64,000 nt of DNA from Demequina sp. NBRC 110054 (lineage in GTDB: Bacteria; Actinomycetota; Actinomycetes; Actinomycetales; Demequinaceae). Position 1 is the stretch's first letter, and each line of letters starts with the position of its first letter. The notes below the pieces were generated by a model that was not told the DNA's origin, made no database searches, and saw nothing but the letters and a program-made list of their open reading frames with translations. Below are positions 33,913 to 42,634 of this stretch, in pieces. The position numbers and the translations under genes were made by a program. Location of the stretch: positions 1,302,001 through 1,366,000 of the forward strand of contig NZ_BBRK01000004.1 of NCBI RefSeq assembly GCF_002090115.1. Direction: 5' to 3'.

Positions 33913-35135
33913 GGAGGTCCATTGATGCGCTGGTGCGGCATCCAGCGTTCGCGAGGTTGTCAGTAATCACAGCAGGCAAGGTGCTGGCGTCGATCCTCCA
34001 GGCACTTACCTTCGCGTTGCTCGCACGGTCGCTTGGAGTGGCCAGCTACGGTGAGTTTGCGATCACCTACGGAATCGTCCTTGTGTTCATGAGTATTCTC
34101 GAATTTGGTTTCGGGAACCGCGCATTGCGCATTTCAGGCGAGGAACATCCGGAGCGTTTGGCCGCGTCAATCGTCGCGATTCGTTCAGCAACCAACGCTC
34201 TTGTGATAATTGCCACGGTGGCAACGGTAGCGGTGATCGGTTTTCAGTCTGCTTACGCTGCCGGTGCTATTGCGTTGTATACATCGGGCGAGTTGTTCGC
34301 AACGCTTGCACAGACGATGCTGATTGGGTTCTTCAGAGAGAAGGCGGCAACGGTCGCCCTCATCTGCCGTCGTATTGTGACGCTGGCACTTATGGGGGCG
34401 CTCGTGCTCTTCTGGGGAGACGCGACCGAGCAGTGGACCTACCTGGTGCTTGGGTTGTCTGGCGCTATCGGATATGCAGTTGGCCTAGCGCTTCTCGCAC
34501 GCCATTTCGACAGGCCTCGCCCACCAGTCGCGTTGATCCGCGAAAACCGGGTCTTTTGGGCCTCCAGCCTGTCGAACAATTTGCAGCAAGCGGACACGCT
34601 GGTGATTGGAATGTTTGGGAGCACCACTCTGGCGGGGCTATACGCGGCCGCCACGCGCCTCACTTCTCCGTTGAACTTGCTTACAGGTTCCATACTGCAG
34701 TCAGTTGTGCCAGCGATGTCGGTTGAGAAGCAGCGGCACCGTAGGCGCTCAATGTTCTCGAAGGTGTTGACCGTTATGGGTGCATATGCAGGCTTCCTGG
34801 TTCTTGCCAGTCTGCTCGCGCCCTTTGTGGTCCGTATCCTCTTCGGTGAGGAATACGCTGCTGCGGGCCCGATAGCGGTGGCAGTTGTGATGGTCGCAGC
34901 GGCCAACGCAGTAATTCAGGCGCTCCTGTCGTGGTATTACGCGACGACGTTGCCGCCTCGTGTACCTGTCTTCCTCGCTAGTTGGACGGTCCTCGGCCTT
35001 CTGGCTGTGGCGTGTGGTGCAGTGTTCGACAGCCCAACAGTGCTTGCAGGGGGGTTGGTCGTCAGCGGACTCGTAGCACTCGGTCTTTTCGCGAGCACCT
35101 TTCCATGGAGGGACGCCGATGCCGACTCACGATGA
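33909..35135 (+). CDS. Oligosaccharide flippase (Wzx family)
   Basis: A 408-residue polytopic membrane protein with about twelve hydrophobic segments. It matches the MATE/PST polysaccharide flippase pattern: the opening SVITAGKVLASILQALTFAL, LARSLGVASYGEFAITYGIV and NRVFWASSLSNNLQQADTLV. It should flip the undecaprenyl-linked repeat unit across the membrane. The start overlaps the upstream gene (ATGA). Its base composition is lower in GC than the metabolic genes on either side. Confidence 0.88.
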   Translation: MRRSIDALVRHPAFARLSVITAGKVLASILQALTFALLARSLGVASYGEFAITYGIVLVFMSILEFGFGNRALRISGEEHPERLAASIVAIRSATNALVIIATVATVAVIGFQSAYAAGAIALYTSGELFATLAQTMLIGFFREKAATVALICRRIVTLALMGALVLFWGDATEQWTYLVLGLSGAIGYAVGLALLARHFDRPRPPVALIRENRVFWASSLSNNLQQADTLVIGMFGSTTLAGLYAAATRLTSPLNLLTGSILQSVVPAMSVEKQRHRRRSMFSKVLTVMGAYAGFLVLASLLAPFVVRILFGEEYAAAGPIAVAVVMVAAANAVIQALLSWYYATTLPPRVPVFLASWTVLGLLAVACGAVFDSPTVLAGGLVVSGLVALGLFASTFPWRDADADSR

Positions 35136-36390
35136 TGCCGAGCCACAATTCGTTGTGTTCAACCCCGGCACGCATCCAGCGCCGAAGTGGGTCGCAGCGG
35201 AGTTTGCCAGGCGTGGCGAACTTGCAGCGTACTTTACTGGTTTCGGGCTCTCGCGAGACGAATTCGAGCGCGTGTCAAGACTCCCGATCGGACGGGCGCT
35301 GCGCGCGGCTCTCCGTGCACGTACGTTGCCTCCCGGGATAGAGGCTCATCAGGTCAAACGTGGCTTGGTGGTTCTCGACTTGTGCGCTGTCGCTACTTTA
35401 AGGCTCGGCAATGGGGCGTTGACGAGGCGGCTGCTCGATGCGCGAAACAGGTTCCTGGCCCGACGACTCGTCACTTGGCTGCGGCGCCGCCAGGTGGCAG
35501 GCGTCTTGTACCCGACAGGCACTCGGTCCGGGCTCCATTCCTCGCTGAATGGGGTGAAGACTGTCCTCTATACGCCCTTGCCCAGAGCACGATTTGTTCG
35601 GGAACTGCTTCGCGAGGAGGCTCAAACTAACCCCAGGTGGGCCCAGTTCTTAGAGACCACGCCGGACTCTGCCGTGAACGCCGAGGACGAGGAGGTGTCG
35701 TCGGCTTCGATCATTCTGGCAAACAGTTCATTCACAGCGAGGTCGTTCAGTGAGCTGAAGCCGCCGCCCCGTACCGTCGTCGTACCCCTGTCATCGGATG
35801 CCGAAGCGGTGAGGCATGGCGCGCGAACGGCCGGAGGCAACGGTCCACGCGATGGTGACTCTCCGACCGGGTTCCGCAGGCTCTGCTACGTTGGCCAAAT
35901 CTCGCAGCGAAAGGGGCTCAGTTACCTGTTCGACGCCCTCGCCGGACAGGACGATGTCGAACTCACTCTGATCGGCGCAGACCCACTTGGCATGGCGCGA
36001 GAGCTCCGGATGCAGTACCCGAGTGTTCGCGCCACTTTCGCTGGACCGCTCCCTCAGCCGCGTGTCTGGGCTGTCCTTGCCACGTCGGACGCATTGGTGT
36101 TTCCATCTCTGGTTGAGGGATTTGGCAACGTCATCAATGAGTCAATCGCGCTTGGCGTCCCAGTACTTACAACTGAGCGAACTGGTGCGCCAGACATCCC
36201 AGACTTTCCTCACCGCGGATTGGTATTGCGGGCTGGAGACGTGGAGGCGTTGCGGCACGCCATCGCAGGCGTCGAGCGAAGAGACCGGCGAGGGCCGGCG
36301 AGCGAGAATGACGAGTGTGCGTCAGAGTCGAATGGAGGGTGGACCCGCTATGCCGGAGAAGCCGTCGACCTGATCGTGGACGCAATGTGA
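35119..36390 (+). CDS. Glycosyltransferase family 4-like protein
   Basis: A 423-residue GT-B protein. The N terminus reads FVVFNPGTHPAPKWVAAEFA, a form seen in polysaccharide glycosyltransferases that lack the usual Gly-rich start. The C-terminal half holds RRLCYVGQISQRKGLSYLFD and the donor motif VFPSLVEGFGNVINESIALG (EX7E). An Arg/Glu-rich segment near the end (RRDRRGPASENDECASES) is probably disordered. It starts 17 bases before the flippase stop. Confidence 0.83.
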   Translation: MPTHDDAEPQFVVFNPGTHPAPKWVAAEFARRGELAAYFTGFGLSRDEFERVSRLPIGRALRAALRARTLPPGIEAHQVKRGLVVLDLCAVATLRLGNGALTRRLLDARNRFLARRLVTWLRRRQVAGVLYPTGTRSGLHSSLNGVKTVLYTPLPRARFVRELLREEAQTNPRWAQFLETTPDSAVNAEDEEVSSASIILANSSFTARSFSELKPPPRTVVVPLSSDAEAVRHGARTAGGNGPRDGDSPTGFRRLCYVGQISQRKGLSYLFDALAGQDDVELTLIGADPLGMARELRMQYPSVRATFAGPLPQPRVWAVLATSDALVFPSLVEGFGNVINESIALGVPVLTTERTGAPDIPDFPHRGLVLRAGDVEALRHAIAGVERRDRRGPASENDECASESNGGWTRYAGEAVDLIVDAM

Positions 36391-36592
36391 GCACTAGTAA
36401 TCTGAAGATCGGAGCGCGTGCTTCGCGGTGCCGCCTGACACGCCGCAGGAATTCCCGGGTGGTCTTGACCGCCTGGCCGCAGTGTACATTCGGGTGATCG
36501 TACCGATTCTTCGCTGTTGAACTAGAGATAGGTCGGCTGCGCTCTTGAGCGCGGGGCCGCGGCCAGGCTTACACGTTGAGAAGGGTCCATAC

Positions 36593-37954
36593 GTGCAATA
36601 TCTCCTAGCGACGCTCTTGGCGACGTTGCTCCTACTCGTTACGCTCGGAGCGCATCGGAAGAGCCTTTTTCCTCCCGAAGCGACGGCCGCGCTAGTCGTG
36701 CTCCAAGTGCACGTCATTATGGCGGTGGCGCTCGCTGTTTCTGGGGGCGTTTCTATCACCAGTGGCTCGGCGACGACTATGTACATCACAGCAGGTCAGA
36801 CGCTCGAAGTCGCCTATATTCTGATGCGCGCCGTTCTTGTTGTCATTCTGGTTTCGTTCTTCATGCATGTACTCACCTTTCGCAAGAGCACGGCGAAGGG
36901 CGTGTCGCTTGAGTCCCGCGCCGACATTAGACAAACGGTGAGTACCCTTCTTGACGGTCGTGTGACGGTCTTGGTGCTGTTGGCGGTTCTGGGCGCAGTG
37001 CTCCTAGGTGCGGTGCTGAGCCTCGACGCTCTAATTGCGAGAACGGATTATCAGTTTGCTGAGCGAGGGGCGTTCTCAACTGCGGTCCTCGGGCTCGCGC
37101 TTCCAGCTGGCGTTTTGGCCGCGGCGACGTTGGTTAGCGCCAATAAGAAGAGCGTGACGCTACTAAGTGGAGCGCTGTTGCTGCTGTGCTTCGCTATCGA
37201 GTTCAGTCGGTCCTCCAGGGCGTTCGCAGTGCTATGGGTTGCTCTGGCGGCCACAACTCTTTTGCTCGGGCGCGGGCGGCGCTCAACGCGTATTCTCTTG
37301 GCTTGTGCATTTTCTGGTGTAGCCGCACTCGCCCTCGTCGCAGTAATACAAATGCGGGGTGCTAACTCAGTCGGTTACGGCATTGTCCCATTCATTGAGA
37401 TTTTGACGAGTGGCGGGCTAGACTGGTCTGAAGCCCGGTGGGTATCCGCATTTAACAACTTGACTGCGACGATCCCAATCACGTACCTGTCGACTGAAAT
37501 TTCCTTACCGAGTGGGATGCTGGGAACGAGTTTGAGTCCTCTGCCTGGAACCATGACCGCGTGGTATTCCATATATCAGGATTTGAGCATTTCCCCGGGC
37601 GTTCCTTCCAACGCTATCGGGCAACTTGCCGCGTTGCCGACCTACGAATACGTTGTTGGCTGGACCGCAATCACAGTGATGATTTGGGTGCCATCGTTGT
37701 CGCGACGCGCTATTACTGGAGTGGCAGCAACTGCCATGACATGGATTTCTGTCGCCCTCGTCGCGATGTCCTCATTGCAGATGATGCAATACAGTCTCCG
37801 CGCGAGTTCGCGCTATCTGTGGCTTGCGGTTGGGCTTTCAGTGGCAGTCGGAGTTGTCCTCCGTCTGCACCGCGGATCGGCGACATCCGGCCGTTCCGCT
37901 CGTTCTCGCTACTCAAAACGTTCCGCGCAAAGTGTCGAGAGAGCACGAGCGTAG
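36593..37954 (+). CDS. O-antigen/EPS polymerase-like membrane protein (Wzy candidate)
   Basis: A 453-residue polytopic membrane protein with ten or more hydrophobic segments and a large loop around residues 270-350 (NNLTATIPITYLSTEISLPS). Low similarity, many helices and position between the flippase and the second BY-kinase are typical of Wzy polymerases, which link repeat units outside the membrane. The assignment rests mainly on context. GTG at 36593 was chosen because GAGAAGGG lies 8 nt upstream; a TTG at 36545 would extend it by 16 residues. It lies in the lowest-GC part of the window. Confidence 0.7.
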   Translation: MQYLLATLLATLLLLVTLGAHRKSLFPPEATAALVVLQVHVIMAVALAVSGGVSITSGSATTMYITAGQTLEVAYILMRAVLVVILVSFFMHVLTFRKSTAKGVSLESRADIRQTVSTLLDGRVTVLVLLAVLGAVLLGAVLSLDALIARTDYQFAERGAFSTAVLGLALPAGVLAAATLVSANKKSVTLLSGALLLLCFAIEFSRSSRAFAVLWVALAATTLLLGRGRRSTRILLACAFSGVAALALVAVIQMRGANSVGYGIVPFIEILTSGGLDWSEARWVSAFNNLTATIPITYLSTEISLPSGMLGTSLSPLPGTMTAWYSIYQDLSISPGVPSNAIGQLAALPTYEYVVGWTAITVMIWVPSLSRRAITGVAATAMTWISVALVAMSSLQMMQYSLRASSRYLWLAVGLSVAVGVVLRLHRGSATSGRSARSRYSKRSAQSVERARA

Positions 37955-37963
37955 GCCTGAGAA

Positions 37964-37999
37964 GCGGGATTCGTGAGGTGTTGCAGAGACGAATCCCCC
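37964..37999 (+). terminator. Weak hairpin after the polymerase gene
   Basis: GGATTCGT (37967-37974) pairs with ACGAATCC (37989-37996), with partial GCG/CGC extensions, just past the stop. There is no T run. The 38000-38108 gap holds nothing else that I can recognise. Confidence 0.4.
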
Positions 38000-38108
38000 G
38001 CTGCGGGCGGTTGGCGAAACTGCAAGCTGGTTGTGTGTGAGAGTGGTCAGGTTTCTGGGCGATTGCGGAGGGGTGTCGGCTGCCCACTCTGGGTTCTGTT
38101 CTGCGACG

Positions 38109-39083
38109 ATGGCATGCGTGAACCAATACTCTCTGCTGTCGCAGTCTGACGCGGTGGAGCTCGTGCACGCACTTGTCGCCACGGTGGCGGACCGACATGG
38201 CGTACGAGCCTTGGCGCTGAAAGGGCCGATTGCCGAGATGCACGGGCTCCGTGAAGCGAGGATAAGCGCGGACGCTGATGTGTGGGTTGAGTCTTCCGCT
38301 GCTAGGGAGTTCGTTGAGGAACTTGGCCGGCTCGGGTGGGTAGAACGGAAATCGTCGTGGCTAGCCCAACAGTTGGTTGGCCATTCAGTGACCCTAATTC
38401 ATCGAGATTGGCCCTGCGATATAGACCTACATACAGAGTTTCCGGGTTTTCTACGTGAGCGCGATGATGTCTTCCGAGAATTGTGGGGTAGAAGGGTGAA
38501 CTTGGTTCTGGCCACCAGGTCGGTGCCAGCCCTCGACCGCTTATCATCGACCCTTGTTGCCGGACTACATGGATTGCGTTCGCCTACTCAGACGACGAGG
38601 CACCGAGAGGAACTCAAGCGACTGGCAGATCGCGTGATTCCTGGTCTCAGCGATCAGGATTATCTACTCCTAGTGCAGCTTGCGGCAGGGTTGGGGGCGA
38701 CGGACACCGCGAGGCCAATCTTCGTGCGGCGCGAAGAGGGACTGCCTCGTCGCACTCCGGCAGGTCGTGACAAGGCGCTCGATGAATGGCGACTTCGCTC
38801 GGCGAGCGGGGGAGGGCGAGCAGGGCAGATCGCCAATGCCATGCGGCATGCAGGCTGGCGCGAACGGTTTAGTTTGCTGCGTGAGTACATCTGGCGAAAT
38901 CATGACGAATTCGCCCTGGACTTCCCAGACGTTGAGGACACACCGCGCGGGCGTCTCGGCGCGCACTGCGCCCGGCTCGGTCGCGGCTTCCGCTCAATCA
39001 AGAACCTCATCCGCGGCTACCGCTTCATGAAGGCAGGCAAAGACGACACCGCCCTTGTCGACGGGGAGGACCCGTGGTCCTGA
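38109..39083 (+). CDS. Nucleotidyltransferase-fold protein (NTP_transf_5 type)
   Basis: A 324-residue protein with the family opening LALKGPIAEMHGLREARISA followed by DADVWV, which corresponds to the KG and R-S-D-x-D active-site elements of the uncharacterised NTP_transf_5 nucleotidyltransferases. Such proteins travel with PqqD-like and HprK-like proteins in polysaccharide and some peptide-modification loci. The substrate is unknown. ATG at 38109 lacks a clear Shine-Dalgarno; GTG at 38118 is an alternative. It overlaps the PqqD-like gene by 10 bases and is the first member of a five-gene module ending at 42493. Confidence 0.75.
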   Translation: MACVNQYSLLSQSDAVELVHALVATVADRHGVRALALKGPIAEMHGLREARISADADVWVESSAAREFVEELGRLGWVERKSSWLAQQLVGHSVTLIHRDWPCDIDLHTEFPGFLRERDDVFRELWGRRVNLVLATRSVPALDRLSSTLVAGLHGLRSPTQTTRHREELKRLADRVIPGLSDQDYLLLVQLAAGLGATDTARPIFVRREEGLPRRTPAGRDKALDEWRLRSASGGGRAGQIANAMRHAGWRERFSLLREYIWRNHDEFALDFPDVEDTPRGRLGAHCARLGRGFRSIKNLIRGYRFMKAGKDDTALVDGEDPWS

Positions 39084-39379
39084 GCAGGCACCCCGACCTC
39101 GCCGAAGTCTTGCACGACGACTACACCGTCGTCCTCAACCTGGTGCGGCTCAAGGAACAGCAGTCGCCCTACGTCTTCGAGGGGCCTTCCTTCGAGATCT
39201 GGACGCGCATCGACGGCACGCGCGATGAGGCGCAGATCGTCGACGAGCTCGTCGAGCAGTTCGGTGCACCGCGCGAGCAGATCGCCTCCGACGTTCGGAC
39301 ATTCCTCGCAGAACTCCTCGGCTTGGGCCTCATCGAGGACGTGGCGCACGAGGGCGGCACCGAAGCGCAACTAGACTGA
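39074..39379 (+). CDS. PqqD-like (RRE-fold) small protein 1
   Basis: A 101-residue protein with the PqqD/RRE winged-helix pattern: a beta hairpin (VVLNLVRLKEQQSPYVFEGP), IWTRIDGTRDEAQIVDELVE, and a helix with a final FLAELLGLGLIEDV strand. In peptide-modification systems this fold binds a leader peptide; in the HprK-related systems near polysaccharide genes its role is unknown. GTG at 39074 overlaps the upstream stop. A second PqqD-like gene lies at 42221. Confidence 0.78.
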   Translation: MVLSRHPDLAEVLHDDYTVVLNLVRLKEQQSPYVFEGPSFEIWTRIDGTRDEAQIVDELVEQFGAPREQIASDVRTFLAELLGLGLIEDVAHEGGTEAQLD

Positions 39380-39425
39380 CCGCCAGCACATGACGTGAGG
39401 CGCGCCAGCCTGGAGGGGCAGATCG

Positions 39426-40838
39426 ATGGAGCTTGAGGACTACCTGCGGATCCTTCGTGCGCATTGGCTGGTGATCCTCATCATCACGGCCTTCGCCGGC
39501 GCGGCCGCCTTCGCCTGGACCGAGACGCAGCCGAAGGTCTACACCTCGTCCGGCTCTGCCATCGTCACGACCGGCGGCTCGACGTCCCTTGGTGACGCGC
39601 TCGTCGGTGACAACTACGCCAAGTCCCGCGTCCTCTCCTACGTCGACATCGCAGAGTCCCGCAAGGTCGCCGCGATCGCGGCCGAGGAGATGGGCTTCGA
39701 GGGCAACGCCGATTCCCTGGTCGGTCGCGTGAGCGTCTCCAACCCGACCGACACTGCGACACTGAGCGTGACGGCGACAGGCTCCACGCCCGAGGACGCG
39801 CAGGCCCTCGCCGAGGCGTGGATCACTGGCATGGCTCAGGTGGTCGAGGACATCGAGACCGTCGACGGCTCCGAGACCGTCGTCTCGCTCGAGACGCTCG
39901 ACAGCGCCTCGCTGCCGTCGTCCCCGTCGTCCCCGAACCTCAAGCTCAACCTCGCCCTCGGACTGCTCATCGGCCTCGCCCTCGGCGTGGCCTACGCGCT
40001 CGTGCGCGCGACGCTCGACAAGCGCCTGCGCGTCCCCCGCGACGTGGAGCGTGAGTTCGACATCGCCGTCGTCGGCGCGATCCCGCTCGACACCGCCTTC
40101 TCCAAGCCCGGCTGGACCACGTCCGACCTTGGGCAGGCCACGAGCGAGGCCGTGCGCGAGCTGCGCACCAACCTCGCCTTCATGGACGTCGACAACCCGC
40201 CGCGCGTCGTCGTCGTGACGTCGTCCCTTCCTGGCGACGGTAAGTCCACGACCGCGATCCTGCTCGCGCAGGCCGTCGCGGAGAGCGGCCGCAACGTGGT
40301 GCTCATCGATGCCGACCTGCGCCGCCCCACGATCGCCAAGCGCCTCGGGCTGGTCGAGGGCGCGGGCCTCACCCAGGTCCTGGTGGGGCAGGCGAGCGCG
40401 AGCGACATGCTCCAGGCCTCCGGCGCCTCCGGACACCTGTGGATCATGGCCGCCGGCACGATCCCGCCCAACCCGTCCGAGCTGCTCGGCTCCGAGGCGA
40501 TGCACTCGCTTCTGTACTCGTTCCCCGAGGACGCGCTCATCCTCATCGACTCGCCGCCGCTCATCCCCGTCACGGACGCCGCGATCCTCACCGCGCGCAC
40601 GGACGGCGCACTCGTCGTCGCCCGCTCGGGCAAGACCACGACCGACCTACTTGATAGGGCGCTCGGCAACCTAGATCGCGTCAAGGGCCGCGCGCTCGGC
40701 GTCATTCTGGACGGCGTCAGCCGCAAGGGCCCCGAGGCCAAGCTCTACGGGTACGGCTACACGTACAGCTCCAAGGGGGACAGTGCGCCTAGGGAGACTG
40801 AGCCGCAGGCCCGGCACGCGTCAAAGGGCACCGACTAG
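39426..40838 (+). CDS. Wzz/BY-kinase, second copy
   Basis: A 470-residue paralog of the protein at 23629, with the same layout. An N-terminal Wzz part has helices near 15-34 and 178-200. The cytosolic BY-kinase has Walker A (TSSLPGDGKSTTAI, ~268), Walker A' (VVLIDADLRRP), Walker B (ALILIDSPPLIPVTDA) and a Tyr cluster near the end (KLYGYGYTYSS). ATG at 39426 follows GAGGGGC. It sits 3 bp upstream of the pseudo-phosphatase/HprK-like fusion, so kinase and partner genes are probably co-transcribed. Confidence 0.92.
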   Translation: MELEDYLRILRAHWLVILIITAFAGAAAFAWTETQPKVYTSSGSAIVTTGGSTSLGDALVGDNYAKSRVLSYVDIAESRKVAAIAAEEMGFEGNADSLVGRVSVSNPTDTATLSVTATGSTPEDAQALAEAWITGMAQVVEDIETVDGSETVVSLETLDSASLPSSPSSPNLKLNLALGLLIGLALGVAYALVRATLDKRLRVPRDVEREFDIAVVGAIPLDTAFSKPGWTTSDLGQATSEAVRELRTNLAFMDVDNPPRVVVVTSSLPGDGKSTTAILLAQAVAESGRNVVLIDADLRRPTIAKRLGLVEGAGLTQVLVGQASASDMLQASGASGHLWIMAAGTIPPNPSELLGSEAMHSLLYSFPEDALILIDSPPLIPVTDAAILTARTDGALVVARSGKTTTDLLDRALGNLDRVKGRALGVILDGVSRKGPEAKLYGYGYTYSSKGDSAPRETEPQARHASKGTD

Positions 40839-40841
40839 ACG

Positions 40842-42224
40842 ATGCAGCCCAGGCTCAGATCCGCGTTCCGGATCCTGCTGGTCGACACGCACCACACCGG
40901 TCGTGCCGCGGTCGCCGAACGCCTCCTGCGCCGCTCGCTCGCCGGCTACGGCATCCCCGCGGCCGAGATCCGCGTCACCTCCGCCGGACTCAACGCCGTC
41001 GACGGCGCCCGCATCACGGACACCGCCGCGAGGCTGATCGTCGCGCACGGCGGCAATGCGGACGGCTTCGTCGCGCGGTCCTTGAGCTCGCAGCTGGTGG
41101 GAGCCTCGGACATCGTCCTCACCGCGACCGCCGCCGAGAGAGACGAGGTCGCACGGCGCTATCCCCGCTTCGGGCGGCGGGCGTTCGCGTGGACCGAGCT
41201 CAACGCGCTGTACCGCGACGTGGTCGAGCTCGCCGCGCCCCTGCACGAGCACCCGCTGATCCTCGCCCGCAACCGCGCCGTCGCGCCGCCCGAGACCGGA
41301 CGCGAGCTGCACGCGTGGACGTCCGACGCCGACGCCGACTACGTGGCCGACTGGATCTCCCAAGGCTCCGACAAGGCGGCCGAGCGTTGGTCCGCCCTGG
41401 TAGATCGCAACATCGCCCCGGTGACCCACGCATCGTCCTGTGTCCTCGATGCCTTCGGCACCCGCATCGGCGTCACCTGCTCGGGCGCCGGGAGCGACGA
41501 GCTCTCTCGCGAGGCGATGCGCGTGTGGAGCCGCTGCATCGTCCCCGAGCAGGGCGAGCACGACGCCGAGATCGAGGTGTGCGTGGACCCCGACCCCGAG
41601 GTGCTCGCCGCCGCGCGCGCGAGGGGAGCGTTGGCGTTCGTCGAGGTCGAGCAGGCGCTGCACCACCTGTCGAGCGCCGTGACGGTGCGTGCGATCGACC
41701 GCCACGCGGGGAGCCTCGTCATGCTGCACGCCTCAGCGGTCGCCTCGCGCGATGGCGACGTGATCGGCTTCATCGCCCCGTCGGGCACGGGCAAGACCAC
41801 GCTGTCGCGCGTGCTCGGCGCCCACTACGGCTACGTCACCGACGAGACGCTCGCGATCGCGGGCGACCGCGTGTACCCGTACCCCAAGCCGCTGTCCGTC
41901 ATCACCGAGTCGCGTCAGGGGATCAAGCTCCAGTGGAGCCCCGACTCGCTGGACCTCGCGGTGCCCGGGCGGGATCTGCGGTTGTCGCGGCTCGTGCTGC
42001 TGGACCGACGCGTTGACGGGCCTGTCGAACCCGAGCTCACCGAGGTGCCGCACCTGCGCGGGATCGCCGAGCTCGCCGAGCAGACCTCGTACCTGCCGCG
42101 CCTCCCACGCAAGCTCCACACGCTGTCCGACACCGTCGACCTGGTCGGCGGGCTCACGCGGCTGTCCTATCGCGAGGCGAGCACCGTGCTGTCGGTCATG
42201 CCCGAGCTGTGGGGGGCGTCGTGA
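40842..42224 (+). CDS. LMW-phosphatase-like (inactive) domain fused to HprK-like kinase domain
   Basis: A 460-residue two-domain protein. Residues ~8-180 follow the low-molecular-weight tyrosine phosphatase fold (ILLVDTHHTGRAAVAERLL, VTSAGLNAV, SDIVLTATAAERDEVARRYP). The P-loop has lost its nucleophile: CTGNICRS in the active phosphatase at 20139 is DTHHTGRA here. Residues ~190-460 resemble HPr-kinase/phosphorylase-related proteins, with MLHASAVASRDGDVIGFIAP, then SGTGKTTLSRVLG as Walker A, and YVTDETLAI. The kinase substrate is unknown; the neighbours are two PqqD-like proteins, a nucleotidyltransferase and a BY-kinase. The stop overlaps the next start (GTGA). Confidence 0.8.
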   Translation: MQPRLRSAFRILLVDTHHTGRAAVAERLLRRSLAGYGIPAAEIRVTSAGLNAVDGARITDTAARLIVAHGGNADGFVARSLSSQLVGASDIVLTATAAERDEVARRYPRFGRRAFAWTELNALYRDVVELAAPLHEHPLILARNRAVAPPETGRELHAWTSDADADYVADWISQGSDKAAERWSALVDRNIAPVTHASSCVLDAFGTRIGVTCSGAGSDELSREAMRVWSRCIVPEQGEHDAEIEVCVDPDPEVLAAARARGALAFVEVEQALHHLSSAVTVRAIDRHAGSLVMLHASAVASRDGDVIGFIAPSGTGKTTLSRVLGAHYGYVTDETLAIAGDRVYPYPKPLSVITESRQGIKLQWSPDSLDLAVPGRDLRLSRLVLLDRRVDGPVEPELTEVPHLRGIAELAEQTSYLPRLPRKLHTLSDTVDLVGGLTRLSYREASTVLSVMPELWGAS

Positions 42225-42493
42225 GCCTGTCTCCCTCCACCGTGGTTGTTGCCGCGTACGACGACGCGCTCACGCGCGACGGAGAGCTTCTGGCCCTCGT
42301 GGGGTCCGAGGTGGTCCTGCTGTCCGAGGTGGCGTCGGCGCTGGTCCAGCACGTGGGGGAGGGGACCTCGGTCGCCTCTCTCGTGGACCGTCTGGTCGCC
42401 GAGTTCGGAGCGCCCGAGGACGCCGATCCGATCGAGGTCGTGTCCGTTTTGGTAGGAGAACTGATAGATCACGGAGTTCTCCAAGTCGGATAG
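42221..42493 (+). CDS. PqqD-like (RRE-fold) small protein 2
   Basis: A 90-residue protein with the PqqD-like order: strands (ELLALVGSEVVLLSEVASAL), a helix (GTSVASLVDRLVAEFGAPED) and a closing segment VVSVLVGELIDHGVLQVG. GTG at 42221 overlaps the fusion-protein stop by 4 bases (GTGA), so it is translated with it. Having two PqqD-like proteins in one run, one after the nucleotidyltransferase and one after the kinase fusion, suggests each serves its own enzyme. Confidence 0.75.
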   Translation: MSLSPSTVVVAAYDDALTRDGELLALVGSEVVLLSEVASALVQHVGEGTSVASLVDRLVAEFGAPEDADPIEVVSVLVGELIDHGVLQVG

Positions 42494-42634
42494 TTCACGG
42501 TGAGTGGAGTTGGACGCTCTCAATCTGATAATGAATCGTCTTCCAGGCTTGTGATTTCCCAGGTCAGCGCCTAGGTTGGCCCCAGGCGGCGCTCACCCGG
42601 ACGCGCCCCGTCAACGAGTCTGAGGGGACTTCTC

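Noticed and set aside
38109..42493. Lasso-peptide or other RiPP cluster
   Set aside because: PqqD-like, HprK-like and nucleotidyltransferase proteins are present, but no precursor, transglutaminase-like peptidase, asparagine-synthetase-like cyclase or radical-SAM enzyme was found.
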